Shown here: positions 1-6,318 of the stretch, piece by piece | How positions within the stretch are numbered: the stretch's first letter is position 1 | Layout of the letters: every line of letters starts with the position of its first letter | Assembly (NCBI RefSeq): GCF_000688655.1 | Contig: NZ_JIBO01000015.1 | Coordinates: 42,473 to 48,790 of the forward strand | Direction: 5' to 3' | DNA: 6,318 nt | Source: Lonsdalea quercina subsp. quercina | GTDB taxonomy: Bacteria > Pseudomonadota > Gammaproteobacteria > Enterobacterales > Enterobacteriaceae | Notes under the pieces: generated by a model | Database searches by the model: none | What the model saw: only the letters and a program-made list of their open reading frames with translations | What the model was told of the DNA's origin: nothing | Made by a program: the position numbers and the translations under genes

Positions 1-1
1 C

Positions 2-262
2 CCCAGCAGCTCCACCAAACATCTGACCGGCCACATGTTGGGGGCGGCGGGGATTGGCGAGGCCGCCTTGTGCTGGCTGCTGTTGATGCGCGGCCTGCCG
101 CTGCCGCCGCAGGATTTTTCGCAGAGCGAGCGGGACGATGAACTCCCGCCGTGCGGTGTCCTGACTGAACCCGCGGAATTGGCGCGTCCCGTCATTCTGT
201 CCAACTCTTTCGCCTTTGGCGGCAACAATGCCTGCCTGATACTGGGGAGGAATGATGGCTGA
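2..262 (+). CDS. apeO: Beta-ketoacyl-ACP synthase of aryl polyene synthesis, ApeO-like, 3' end only
   Basis: This is the C-terminal 86 codons of a ketosynthase of the KAS-II/FabF fold; the rest lies off the left edge. An open frame starts at base 2. The family's conserved lysine is at 17-19 and the TGH motif with the second catalytic histidine at 32-34, followed by GAAG and a C-terminal SNSFAFGGNN block. The nucleophilic cysteine and first histidine are outside the window. In APE systems ApeO is known to pair with a chain-length factor (ApeC) and to extend the polyene by decarboxylative condensation with malonyl-ACP in the cytoplasm. The assignment to ApeO rather than another FabF-like enzyme rests on position: it lies directly before ApeP-, ApeQ- and ApeR-like genes, the usual APE order. 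The stop overlaps the start of apeP by 8 nt. The family is secure; the symbol is inferred from context. Confidence 0.85.
   Translation, partial: PSSSTKHLTGHMLGAAGIGEAALCWLLLMRGLPLPPQDFSQSERDDELPPCGVLTEPAELARPVILSNSFAFGGNNACLILGRNDG
244..250 (+). promoter_or_regulatory. Ribosome binding site that decides the apeP start
   Basis: A strong GGGGAGG sequence inside the last codons of apeO precedes two adjacent in-frame ATG codons at 252 and 255. It leaves only 1 nt before the first ATG but 4 nt before the second, so 255 is the more plausible start. This is inferred from spacing alone. Confidence 0.6.
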
Positions 263-731
263 ATATGCTGGCGCAGAGCGTTACCTGCCTCACCAGACGC
301 CGATGGTGATGGTGGAAGAGGTGGTCGCCATTCACGACGACAGCGCCCATTGCCGGGTGAGCGTCTCGGATAACGGCCTACTGGCGCCTTTTCTGGATAC
401 TGAGGGGAATCTGCCTGCCTGGTTCGGCATTGAGATTATCGCCCAGACCGTCGGCGTTTGGTCCGGCTGGCATCAGCGACAGGTTCAGGACGTTAAGCCA
501 CAGCCCGGCATGCTTTTGGGCGGACGCGGTTATCGTTGTCAGCAGGAGTACTTTCCCGCTGGATCGCTGCTGGATATTCGCGTCAGGCTACTGATGCGCG
601 ATGAGAAGATAGGCAGCTTCGAAGGGGATATCTCGATCGCGGGAACGCCGTTCGCTTCCGGCAGGCTGAATACCTACCAGCCGGACAAAGCCGAGTTGCA
701 ACAATTATTAGAGCAGGAAGAAAACGAATGA
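255..731 (+). CDS. apeP: ApeP-family 3-hydroxyacyl-ACP dehydratase (hotdog fold)
   Basis: This 158-residue protein is the size of a FabA/FabZ-type hotdog dehydratase. It shows both expected active-site segments: YLPHQTPM near the N-terminus, with the catalytic histidine at residue 13, and GIEIIAQTVGVWSG, with the catalytic glutamate at residue 60. It would remove water from 3-hydroxyacyl-ACP to give the trans-2-enoyl-ACP, one double bond per cycle. Because an APE pathway lacks an enoyl reductase step, the double bonds build up into a conjugated polyene. In characterised APE systems ApeP works as a heterodimer with a second dehydratase, ApeI, which is not in this window. The ATG at 252 would add one methionine but sits too close to the ribosome binding site. 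The gene overlaps apeO by 8 nt and apeQ by 4 nt (ATGA), which implies translational coupling. No signal peptide or membrane segment is seen, so it should be cytoplasmic. Confidence 0.85.
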   Translation: MAEYAGAERYLPHQTPMVMVEEVVAIHDDSAHCRVSVSDNGLLAPFLDTEGNLPAWFGIEIIAQTVGVWSGWHQRQVQDVKPQPGMLLGGRGYRCQQEYFPAGSLLDIRVRLLMRDEKIGSFEGDISIAGTPFASGRLNTYQPDKAELQQLLEQEENE

Positions 732-1459
732 GTCGTTCAGTCTTGGTAACAGGCGCCAGCAAAGGGATTGGCCAGGCCATCGCTTTGAGTCTGGCGGCGG
801 ACGGGTTTACGGTGGCGGTGCATTATCATCGCGATCGGGAAGGCGCCGAGCAGACGCTGCGCCAGATGGTTGAATCGGGCGGTCAGGGCCGCATTATCGG
901 ATTCGATATCGCCGATCGTGAGCAATGCCGCACGGAGATTGAGCAGGATATCGAGCGTCACGGGGCTTATTATGGCCTCGTCAATAATGCGGGCATCACC
1001 TGTGACGGCGCCTTTCCCGCGCTCGATGAAGACGCGTGGGATCGGGTCATTCACACAAACCTCGATAGCTTCTACAACGTGATACACCCCTGCGTCATGC
1101 CAATGATCGGCCTGCGTCAGGGGGGCCGCATCATTACGCTATCTTCCGTCTCCGGCCTGATGGGAAACCGCGGTCAGGTAAACTACAGCGCCGCCAAGGC
1201 CGGCATTATCGGCGCGACGAAAGCGCTGGCCATCGAACTGGCTAAACGCAAGATCACGGTGAACTGCATCGCGCCGGGGTTGATTGATACCGGCATGATT
1301 CAAATGGAGCCCGTTGCGGTGGACGAGGCGATGAAAATGATCCCCATGAAGCGCATGGGGCAAGCAGAAGAGGTCGCCGGATTGGCGAGCTACCTGATGT
1401 CGGATATCGCAGCTTATGTGACCCGACAGGTGATTTCGATTAATGGAGGCATGCTGTAA
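728..1459 (+). CDS. apeQ: 3-oxoacyl-ACP reductase of aryl polyene synthesis (FabG-like SDR)
   Basis: This 243-residue classical short-chain dehydrogenase has the length of FabG. The N-terminal VTGASKGIG loop (residues 7-15) is the NADP(H) Rossmann motif, NNAG is at 86-89, and the catalytic tetrad reads N111, S140, Y153 and K157 (NYSAAK). It would reduce the beta-keto group left by the ketosynthases to a 3-hydroxyacyl-ACP, the substrate of the ApeP dehydratase encoded just upstream. The C-terminus, ending NGGML, is FabG-like, but the usual TGQ of that region reads TRQ (R233 in place of glycine); this may be typical of the ApeQ subgroup. The start at 728 has AGGAAG at 715-720 and overlaps the apeP stop by 4 nt, and the stop overlaps apeR by 1 nt. 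The enzyme class is certain. The pathway role comes from context, because housekeeping fabG normally sits in the fabHDG-acpP cluster. Confidence 0.9.
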   Translation: MSRSVLVTGASKGIGQAIALSLAADGFTVAVHYHRDREGAEQTLRQMVESGGQGRIIGFDIADREQCRTEIEQDIERHGAYYGLVNNAGITCDGAFPALDEDAWDRVIHTNLDSFYNVIHPCVMPMIGLRQGGRIITLSSVSGLMGNRGQVNYSAAKAGIIGATKALAIELAKRKITVNCIAPGLIDTGMIQMEPVAVDEAMKMIPMKRMGQAEEVAGLASYLMSDIAAYVTRQVISINGGML

Positions 1460-2685
1460 TGCGTCGTGTGGTGGTGACGGGAATGGGCGGGGTAACCGCG
1501 TTTGGCGAATCCTGGGCAAGCGTCTCCCGCGGTTTGTTGTCCGGTCGCAACGCGGTAAGTAAAATGCCGGAATGGCAGGTCTATGACGGCCTGAACACGC
1601 TGCTGGGCGCGCCCATAAAGTCGTTCCAGCTGCCTGAGCACTATACGCGCAAGCGCATCCGCTCAATGGGCCGGGTGTCGTTATTGGCGACGCGGGCGAC
1701 GGAGCTGGCGTTGGAACAGGCGGGTCTGCTGGGGAATCCTGTCCTGACCAACGGCGAGACCGGCATTGCCTACGGCTCTTCCACTGGCAGCACCGGGCCG
1801 GTCAGCGAATTCGCCACCATGCTGACGGAGAAACACACCAACAACATCACTGGAACGACGTATGTCCAGATGATGCCTCATACTACGGCGGTCAACGCCG
1901 GCTTGTTCTTCGGCCTGCGGGGACGGGTGATCCCGACATCCAGCGCCTGTACGTCCGGCAGTCAGGCCATCGGTTATGCATGGGAAGCCATCCGGCATGG
2001 CTATCAGACCGTCATGGTGGCGGGCGGCGCTGAAGAACTGTGTCCGTCGGAAGCGGCCGTTTTCGATACGCTGTTTGCCACCAGCCAGCGCAACGACGCC
2101 CCGGAAACGACCCCGGCGCCGTTCGATGCCGGACGCGATGGTCTGGTGATCGGCGAAGGGGCTGGGACGTTAATTCTGGAAGAACTGGACCATGCCGTGG
2201 CGCGCGGTGCGACCATCTATGCGGAACTGGTGGGCTTCTGCACTAACTGCGATGCGGCGCATATCACCCAACCTCAGCGCGAAACCATGCAACTGTGCAT
2301 TGAGGGCGCCCTGCGCGTCGCCGGTTTGTCGCCGGAAGATATCGGCTATATCAATGCGCATGGCACGGCGACGGATCGCGGCGATATCGCGGAAAGCCTG
2401 GCGACGGCGGCGGTATTTGGTCGAACTACGCCGATCTCCTCATTGAAAAGCTACTTCGGACATACGCTGGGAGCCTGCGGTTCGCTGGAAGCCTGGATGT
2501 CGATTGAAATGATGCGCGAAGGGTGGTTTGCGCCGACGCTGAATTTACGGCAACCAGCCGAAGAGTGTGGCGAGTTGGACTACATCATGAGTGAACCTCG
2601 GCGTATTGAGGCGGATTATGTGCAGTCGAATAATTTTGCGTTCGGCGGCATCAATACCTCGCTGATTTTCCACCGCTGGAAGTAA
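1459..2685 (+). CDS. apeR: Beta-ketoacyl-ACP synthase of aryl polyene synthesis, ApeR-like
   Basis: This complete 408-residue ketosynthase of the FabF/KAS-II type has an intact Cys-His-His triad: C164 in SSACTSGSQ, H301 in NAHGTATD, and H335 in FGHTLGA with the conserved K330 just before. The N-terminal VVVTGMGGVTAFG strand and the C-terminal NNFAFGGIN segment are also typical. It would catalyse decarboxylative Claisen condensation of an acyl primer with malonyl-ACP. In studied APE systems ApeR is a homodimer that complements the ApeO-ApeC heterodimer, probably acting at a different stage of chain growth. Because the active site is intact, it is a working ketosynthase rather than a chain-length factor. 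The start shares one base with the apeQ stop (TAATG) and has GGAGG at 1445-1449, 9 nt upstream. It appears to be the last gene of the cluster, since a hairpin and non-coding DNA follow. Confidence 0.88.
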   Translation: MRRVVVTGMGGVTAFGESWASVSRGLLSGRNAVSKMPEWQVYDGLNTLLGAPIKSFQLPEHYTRKRIRSMGRVSLLATRATELALEQAGLLGNPVLTNGETGIAYGSSTGSTGPVSEFATMLTEKHTNNITGTTYVQMMPHTTAVNAGLFFGLRGRVIPTSSACTSGSQAIGYAWEAIRHGYQTVMVAGGAEELCPSEAAVFDTLFATSQRNDAPETTPAPFDAGRDGLVIGEGAGTLILEELDHAVARGATIYAELVGFCTNCDAAHITQPQRETMQLCIEGALRVAGLSPEDIGYINAHGTATDRGDIAESLATAAVFGRTTPISSLKSYFGHTLGACGSLEAWMSIEMMREGWFAPTLNLRQPAEECGELDYIMSEPRRIEADYVQSNNFAFGGINTSLIFHRWK

Positions 2686-2702
2686 AACGAGTTCTTATTT
2701 AC

Positions 2703-2733
2703 CGGATAACCTGTTTCACCCGCAGGTTATCCG
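2703..2733 (+). terminator. Hairpin at the 3' end of the APE operon, probable terminator or mRNA end
   Basis: CGGATAACCTG (2703-2713) and CAGGTTATCCG (2723-2733) form a perfect 11-bp stem with a 9-nt loop, starting 17 nt after the apeR stop. The position fits transcription termination or protection of the 3' end. No run of T follows directly; the nearest T-rich stretches are about 20 and 35 nt downstream, so it is not a textbook intrinsic terminator. Rho-dependent termination with this hairpin as a trimmed 3' end is an equally good reading. Confidence 0.5.
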
Positions 2734-2786
2734 ACATCGCGATTTAGTCTAATTTTAATCCCCTCCGTTTTTTATAAGAACTTAAG

Positions 2787-2833
2787 CAGCGCCTTTCCAT
2801 TCTTACGCCCATTCATCGATTCGAAAGGCGTTG
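2787..2833. repeat. Imperfect inverted repeat in the intergenic gap
   Basis: CAGCGCCTTTC (2787-2797) pairs with GAAAGGCGTTG (2823-2833) over 11 positions with one G-U pair, around a 25-nt loop; the inner 8 bp are perfect. On the + strand RNA this makes a stable hairpin followed by T-rich sequence (attattttgatattt). The loop is longer than in typical intrinsic terminators. It might be a second, backup terminator or an element remnant; its function is unknown. Confidence 0.4.
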
Positions 2834-3160
2834 ACGCCATTATTTTGATATTTCAGTTACGTAATGTCTCGAATGGTTTTGCTGCTAGTGGTTGATTTTA
2901 TGGATGATTATAGTTCTTCTCTTGGCGAGTCAATATAGCGATTTTATTTTCCTTAATGAGTGACATTAATTCGTCATCGCTACCGTGAAAGGCATTATTC
3001 ACCGCATGATGAGGGGGGAAAGGAAATAAATCGACGTAGCGTTTAATTCGGCGTTCATGCCCTGAAGATAGTGAAGAGAAATGAGCGTAGAAAAGCGAAA
3101 AAAAACGGAAATTAGCGGCGAAATAGAGCATTCATTAATTCGTTCTTTTAAATACCGGGG

Positions 3161-3200
3161 CTGTCATAAAAATGTCATATTTCGTACATTTTACTGTCAC
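3161..3200 (+). promoter_or_regulatory. Tandem Pho boxes (PhoB binding sites) of the pst promoter
   Basis: The first box, CTGTCATAAAAATGTCAT (3161-3178), matches the consensus of two CTGTCAT-like 7-mers separated by 4 A/T bases, with one change in the second repeat. The second box, 3183-3200, has a degenerate first half (CGTACAT) and a perfect second half (CTGTCAC). The boxes start 22 bp apart, about two helical turns, the same head-to-tail layout known for E. coli pstS. Phosphorylated PhoB bound here in phosphate starvation would recruit RNA polymerase in place of a good -35 element, driving pstS and the genes after it. Confidence 0.92.
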
Positions 3201-3210
3201 CGAATTGACC

Positions 3211-3216
3211 TATTTT
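3211..3216 (+). promoter_or_regulatory. -10 element of the PhoB-dependent pst promoter
   Basis: TATTTT lies 10 nt after the second Pho box, the spacing expected at PhoB-activated promoters, where the box takes the place of the -35 element. Transcription would begin near 3222-3225, giving a leader of about 70 nt. An alternative sigma-70 pair, TTGCTG (3217-3222) and GATAAT (3239-3244) with a 16-nt spacer, is visible and could give basal expression, but it is weaker evidence. Confidence 0.7.
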
Positions 3217-3283
3217 TTGCTGCAGCAAACTACACTCTGATAATACACGCTCGCTCTGGGTCTACATGTCGATAATATCCCAC

Positions 3284-3289
3284 AGGAGG
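3284..3289 (+). promoter_or_regulatory. Strong ribosome binding site of pstS
   Basis: A full AGGAGG lies 4 nt before the ATG at 3294. This consensus-strength site fits the very high output of a periplasmic binding protein and fixes the start, which is followed directly by a normal signal peptide. Confidence 0.8.
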
Positions 3290-3293
3290 GATT

Positions 3294-4334
3294 ATGAAAC
3301 TGATTCGTACCACTGTTGCCGGTCTTGTTGCAGCAGGTGTTTCTCTGACCGCCGTTTCTGCCTTCGCTGCCGTTAACATTACCGGCGCAGGCGCGACTTT
3401 TCCCGCTCCGGTCTATGCCAAATGGGCTGACTCCTACCAGAAAGAAACCGGCAATAAAGTCAACTATCAAGGCATTGGTTCTTCCGGCGGGGTGAAGCAG
3501 GTGACGGCTAAAACCGTAGACTTCGGCGCATCCGACGCTCCGCTGAAGGATGAGAAGCTGGCTCAGGATCATCTGTTTCAGTTCCCGACCGTCATTGGCG
3601 GTATCGTGCTGGCGGTCAACGTTCAGGGCGTGAAGCAGGGCGAATTGACGCTGGACGGCAAAACGCTGGGTGATATCTACCTGGGCACCATCAAAAAATG
3701 GAACGATCCGGCCATCGCCAAGCTGAACCCGAATGTGACGCTGCCGAACCAGGATATCGCCGTGGTCCGCCGCGCCGATGGGTCAGGCACGTCGTATGTC
3801 TTCACCAGCTACCTGGCGAAAGTGAATGCGCAATGGAAAGAGAAAGTCGGTTCCGGCAACACGGTGAACTGGCCGACCGGTCTGGGCGGTAAAGGCAACG
3901 ATGGGATCGCCGCTTTCGTACAGCGCCTGCCGGGGTCGATCGGCTACGTTGAATACGCTTACGCCAAACAGAATAACCTGGTTTACACCAAGCTGATCTC
4001 CGCAGATGGCAAAGCGGTCAGCCCATCAGGCGCCTCGTTCAGCAACGCGGCGAAAGGCGTGGACTGGAGCAAGTCCTTCGCGCAGGATCTGACGGACCAG
4101 AAAGGCGACGATGTGTGGCCGATTACCTCTACCACCTTCATCTTGCTGCAAAAAACCCAGGGTAAACCTGAGATCGGCAAAGAAGTGCTGAAGTTCTTCG
4201 ACTGGGCATACGATAAAGGCGCCGCTCAGGCGGAAGCGCTGGATTACGCGACGCTGCCGAAAGAAGTGGTTGAACAGGTTCGCGCCGCATGGAAAACCCA
4301 GATTAAAGACAGTGAGGGTAAAGCCCTGTACTAA
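3294..4334 (+). CDS. pstS: Periplasmic phosphate-binding protein PstS
   Basis: PstS captures inorganic phosphate in the periplasm and delivers it to the PstCAB transporter; it is also part of the sensing route by which PstCAB and PhoU hold PhoR-PhoB off when phosphate is plentiful. The 346 residues equal the E. coli length. Residues 1-25 form a Sec signal peptide (MKLIR, hydrophobic core, then VSAFA) with cleavage expected after A25. The ligand residues known from E. coli PstS are all present: T35 and F36 in GATF, S63 in GIGSSGG, D81 in GASDA, and R160, S164, G165 and T166 in RRADGSGTS (mature numbering 10, 11, 38, 56, 135 and 139-141). D81 is the residue that separates phosphate from sulfate. 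The gene is the first of its operon, preceded by Pho boxes and separated from pstC by 123 nt with two hairpins. Nothing suggests damage or transfer. Confidence 0.98.
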   Translation: MKLIRTTVAGLVAAGVSLTAVSAFAAVNITGAGATFPAPVYAKWADSYQKETGNKVNYQGIGSSGGVKQVTAKTVDFGASDAPLKDEKLAQDHLFQFPTVIGGIVLAVNVQGVKQGELTLDGKTLGDIYLGTIKKWNDPAIAKLNPNVTLPNQDIAVVRRADGSGTSYVFTSYLAKVNAQWKEKVGSGNTVNWPTGLGGKGNDGIAAFVQRLPGSIGYVEYAYAKQNNLVYTKLISADGKAVSPSGASFSNAAKGVDWSKSFAQDLTDQKGDDVWPITSTTFILLQKTQGKPEIGKEVLKFFDWAYDKGAAQAEALDYATLPKEVVEQVRAAWKTQIKDSEGKALY

Positions 4335-4350
4335 TCGTACGTTGTACGAT
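4334..4350 (+). other. Small hairpin directly at the pstS stop codon
   Basis: ATCGTAC and GTACGAT form a perfect 7-bp stem with a 3-nt loop (GTT). It begins at the last base of the pstS stop codon. It is not followed by a T run. It may act with the larger hairpin downstream in protecting the pstS part of the message; that role is inferred. Confidence 0.45.
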
Positions 4351-4379
4351 AGAACGTTTCCCATTAGGCGGTCACTGAG

Positions 4380-4411
4380 AGGTGGATAAACCGGAAACGG
4401 CCTATCCACCT
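4380..4411 (+). other. GNRA-capped hairpin between pstS and pstC, likely attenuator or mRNA stabiliser
   Basis: AGGTGGATA (4380-4388) pairs perfectly with TATCCACCT (4403-4411). Inside it, after a 2x2 internal loop (AA/CC), CCG and CGG pair around a GAAA tetraloop, a very stable cap. Only a short TTT overlaps and follows the stem, so it should terminate only part of the transcripts, if any. The likely effect is uneven expression within the operon: abundant, exonuclease-resistant pstS message and less pstCAB message. This fits the excess of binding protein over membrane transporter, but it is an inference from structure. Confidence 0.6.
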
Positions 4412-4457
4412 TTGAACATTTCATTGGGTTATCCCAGTTTATTAGGAAGAGAGTTGT

Positions 4458-5417
4458 ATGGCTGAATATAAGCCAACCATTACTCCACCAGGAAAACATG
4501 GCGACGTGATCTTCGGCGCGGTGGTCCGGTTGGCGGCGCTGTTAACGTTGCTGCTGCTGGGCGGTATTATCGTTTCGCTGATTATTGCGTCGTGGCCCAG
4601 TATTCAAACCTTCGGTTTTTCATTCCTATGGACGAAAGAGTGGGATGCGCCTGCGGGGAAATTCGGCGCTTTGGTGCCGATTTACGGCACTGTCGTCACC
4701 TCCCTGATCGCGCTCATCATCGCGATTCCCATCAGTTTCGGCATCGCGTTGTTTCTGACGGAGCTGGCTCCCGGCTGGTTGAGGCGTCCGCTGGGCGTCG
4801 CCATCGAGCTGCTGGCGGCTATCCCCAGCATTGTGTACGGCATGTGGGGGCTGTTTATTTTTGCGCCGCTGTTCGCGCAATATTTCCAACAGCCGGTAGG
4901 AAACGTGTTGTCCGCGATCCCGTTCGTGGGTTCCTTGTTCTCCGGTCCTGCCTTCGGCATTGGTATTCTGGCCGCAGGCGTGATTCTGGCCATTATGATC
5001 ATCCCTTATATCGCCGCCGTCATGCGCGACGTCTTCGAGCAGACGCCGGTGATGATGAAAGAGTCGGCTTACGGCATTGGGTGCACCACCTGGGAAGTGA
5101 TCTGGCACATCGTGCTGCCATTCACTAAAAATGGGGTCATTGGCGGCGTCATGCTGGGGCTGGGGCGCGCGCTGGGCGAGACCATGGCGGTGACCTTCAT
5201 TATCGGTAATACCTATCAGTTGGACAGCGTTTCGCTGTTTATGCCCGGTAACAGCATCACCTCCGCGTTGGCCAACGAATTCGCCGAGGCGGATACCGGC
5301 CTGCATACCGCGGCGCTGATGGAGCTGGGGCTGATTCTGTTTGTGATTACGTTCATTGTCCTGGCCTGCTCAAAATTCATGGTCATGCGACTGGCGAAAA
5401 ATGAGGGAGCGAGCTGA
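4458..5417 (+). CDS. pstC: Phosphate ABC transporter permease PstC
   Basis: PstC is one of the two inner-membrane subunits that form the phosphate channel with PstA, powered by the PstB ATPase. The 319 residues equal the E. coli length. Six hydrophobic segments are seen at about 20-45, 75-100, 115-140, 165-188, 225-250 and 285-308. The cytoplasmic coupling loop of ABC permeases, where PstB docks, lies around residues 196-236 ([16 protein letters not shown] and the GGVMLGLG segment). R237, reported as needed for transport in E. coli PstC, is present in GRALGE. Translation starts behind an AGGAAGAGAG purine stretch at 4444-4453, a weaker site than that of pstS. The gene follows a structured 123-nt gap and overlaps pstA by 1 nt (TGATG), so the two subunits should be made in equal amounts. 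Confidence 0.97.
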   Translation: MAEYKPTITPPGKHGDVIFGAVVRLAALLTLLLLGGIIVSLIIASWPSIQTFGFSFLWTKEWDAPAGKFGALVPIYGTVVTSLIALIIAIPISFGIALFLTELAPGWLRRPLGVAIELLAAIPSIVYGMWGLFIFAPLFAQYFQQPVGNVLSAIPFVGSLFSGPAFGIGILAAGVILAIMIIPYIAAVMRDVFEQTPVMMKESAYGIGCTTWEVIWHIVLPFTKNGVIGGVMLGLGRALGETMAVTFIIGNTYQLDSVSLFMPGNSITSALANEFAEADTGLHTAALMELGLILFVITFIVLACSKFMVMRLAKNEGAS

Positions 5418-6304
5418 TGGCGACGATGGATATCGAACGCAGCGACGAGGTCGCGCGTAATCGACGCAAAATGCAGTCCTGGCGTCGCCAGAAAAACCGC
5501 ATTGCGCTGTGCTTGTCGATGTTGACCATGGCGTTTGGGCTGTTCTGGCTGATCTGGATTTTGTTCTCCACCTTTACCCGGGGATTCGACGGCATGTCGA
5601 TGGCGCTGTTCACTGAGATGACGCCGCCGCCCAATACCCCTGGAGGCGGTTTGGCGAATGCGATCGTCGGCAGCGGGTTGCTCATCTTATGGGCCACATT
5701 GTTCGGCACGCCGCTGGGCATTCTGGCCGGGATCTACCTGGCGGAGTACGGCCGTAAATCACTGATTGCCGAAGTGATTCGCTTCATTAACGATATTTTG
5801 CTGTCGGCGCCTTCCATCGTGGTGGGTCTCTTCGTCTATACGCTGGTCGTGGCGAAGATGGAGCATTTCTCCGGCTGGGCTGGCGTGATCGCATTGGCGC
5901 TGTTGCAGGTGCCGATCGTGATCCGCACGACTGAAAACATGCTGAAGCTGGTGCCGGACAGTCTGCGCGAAGCCGCCTATGCGCTGGGAACGCCGAAGTG
6001 GAAAATGATTTCCGCCATCACCCTGAAAGCCTCCGTGTCAGGCATCATCACCGGGATTTTGCTGGCGGTGGCGCGTATTGCCGGGGAAACGGCGCCGCTG
6101 CTGTTCACCTCGTTGTCGAATCAGTTCTGGAGCACCGACCTGATGAACCCGATAGCTAACCTGCCGGTGACGATCTTCAAGTTCGCCATGAGTCCGTTCA
6201 AAGAGTGGCAGGATTTGGCCTGGGCGGGGGTGTTGCTGATTACGCTCTGCGTTCTGTTGCTGAATATTGTGGCGCGCGTGCTGTTCGCTAAGAAAAGCGC
6301 CTAA
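5417..6304 (+). CDS. pstA: Phosphate ABC transporter permease PstA
   Basis: PstA is the second inner-membrane subunit of the high-affinity phosphate transporter and pairs with PstC. The 295 residues are one fewer than I recall for E. coli PstA. A basic cytoplasmic N-terminus ([13 protein letters not shown]) comes first, then hydrophobic segments at about 29-52, 80-108, 128-147, 153-170, 205-228 and 267-290. The coupling loop with the EAA-type motif is at about 183-200 ([14 protein letters not shown]). R170 and R220, the arginines studied in E. coli PstA, are both present. Start ATG 5417 shares one base with the pstC stop, and GAGGGAG at 5403-5409 gives a 7-nt spacing; an in-frame ATG at 5426 is a weaker alternative. 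Only 14 nt remain after the stop, so pstB, expected next, is not seen. Confidence 0.97.
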   Translation: MATMDIERSDEVARNRRKMQSWRRQKNRIALCLSMLTMAFGLFWLIWILFSTFTRGFDGMSMALFTEMTPPPNTPGGGLANAIVGSGLLILWATLFGTPLGILAGIYLAEYGRKSLIAEVIRFINDILLSAPSIVVGLFVYTLVVAKMEHFSGWAGVIALALLQVPIVIRTTENMLKLVPDSLREAAYALGTPKWKMISAITLKASVSGIITGILLAVARIAGETAPLLFTSLSNQFWSTDLMNPIANLPVTIFKFAMSPFKEWQDLAWAGVLLITLCVLLLNIVARVLFAKKSA

Positions 6305-6318
6305 AACCCTGTCGAGTG

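Larger units (their letters stand above)
2686..3160. other. Non-coding, AT-rich gap between the APE cluster and the pst promoter
   Basis: About 475 bp contain no convincing gene. Hand counts of three 60-base samples gave 40% GC (2881-2940), about a third (2941-3000) and 48% (3001-3060), against about 63% in one apeR sample (1921-1980). Besides the hairpins listed separately, it holds a palindrome TTACGTAA (2857-2864), a small dyad TTAATG/CATTAA (2953-2958 and 2964-2969), a G-rich purine stretch near 3011-3024, and an A8 run (3098-3105). A 77-codon frame on the - strand (2898-3131) has no ribosome binding site and is not called. The stretch could be decayed genes or a junction left by acquisition of the cluster; nothing in it could be identified. 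Confidence 0.6.

Noticed and set aside
1139..1666. 175-codon open frame on the - strand across the apeQ-apeR junction
   Set aside because: It lies fully opposite two well-supported genes, has a composition typical of a reverse-strand shadow of GC-rich coding DNA, and shows no motif.
2898..3131. 77-codon - strand frame as an active gene
   Set aside because: No Shine-Dalgarno sequence or clear promoter precedes it, and the first part is low-complexity Phe/Ser-rich. It is kept only as a low-interest finding of a possible remnant.
3205..3236. TTGACC and TACACT as a sigma-70 promoter
   Set aside because: The spacer is 20 nt, too long, and the Pho box plus TATTTT arrangement explains the region better.
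3081..3275. 64-codon + strand frame running through the pst promoter
   Set aside because: It overlaps both Pho boxes and the -10 element, has only a weak ribosome binding site, and resembles no known protein.
2686..3293. CRISPR array, tRNA or complete insertion sequence in the gap
   Set aside because: No regular direct repeats, no cloverleaf-forming sequence and no transposase-like frame are seen.
4626..5306. 226-codon open frame on the - strand inside pstC
   Set aside because: It is antisense to a highly conserved permease; its many H, R, Q and D residues are the usual mirror of hydrophobic codons.

Overview
The window reads as chromosomal DNA from a gamma-proteobacterium of the order Enterobacterales. 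The PstS, PstC and PstA proteins agree almost residue for residue with what I remember of the E. coli proteins in their conserved parts, including identical numbering of the key arginines. The pstS control region has the E. coli-type layout of two Pho boxes 22 bp apart. The genus cannot be fixed from this window; a plant-associated family such as Pectobacteriaceae is a guess.

Layout: everything recognised is on the + strand, in two blocks. Positions 2-2685 are the 3' end of an aryl polyene (APE) pigment gene cluster, in the order apeO (3' part only), apeP, apeQ, apeR. The four genes overlap by 8, 4 and 1 nt, so they form one translationally coupled transcript. They encode the condensation (two ketosynthases), ketoreduction and dehydration steps that extend a polyene chain on an acyl carrier protein; the chain-length factor, second dehydratase, carrier proteins, priming and export genes must lie to the left. 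Positions 2686-3160 hold no convincing gene: an 11-bp hairpin just after apeR, a second imperfect hairpin, then AT-rich DNA. Positions 3161-3293 are the phosphate-starvation promoter of the pst operon.

Positions 3294-6304 carry pstS, pstC and pstA, the periplasmic phosphate-binding protein and the two membrane subunits of the high-affinity phosphate ABC transporter. The ATPase gene pstB and the regulator phoU are expected just past the right edge. A 123-nt gap with two hairpins separates pstS from pstC, while pstC and pstA overlap by 1 nt, which fits much higher production of the binding protein than of the channel.

Both systems belong to described families and I see no new biological system here. 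The points most worth checking are the joining of an APE cluster to the pst operon (in E. coli the left neighbour of pstS is glmS, whose 3' end is the Tn7 attachment site), the low-GC gap between the blocks, and the paired hairpins between pstS and pstC.
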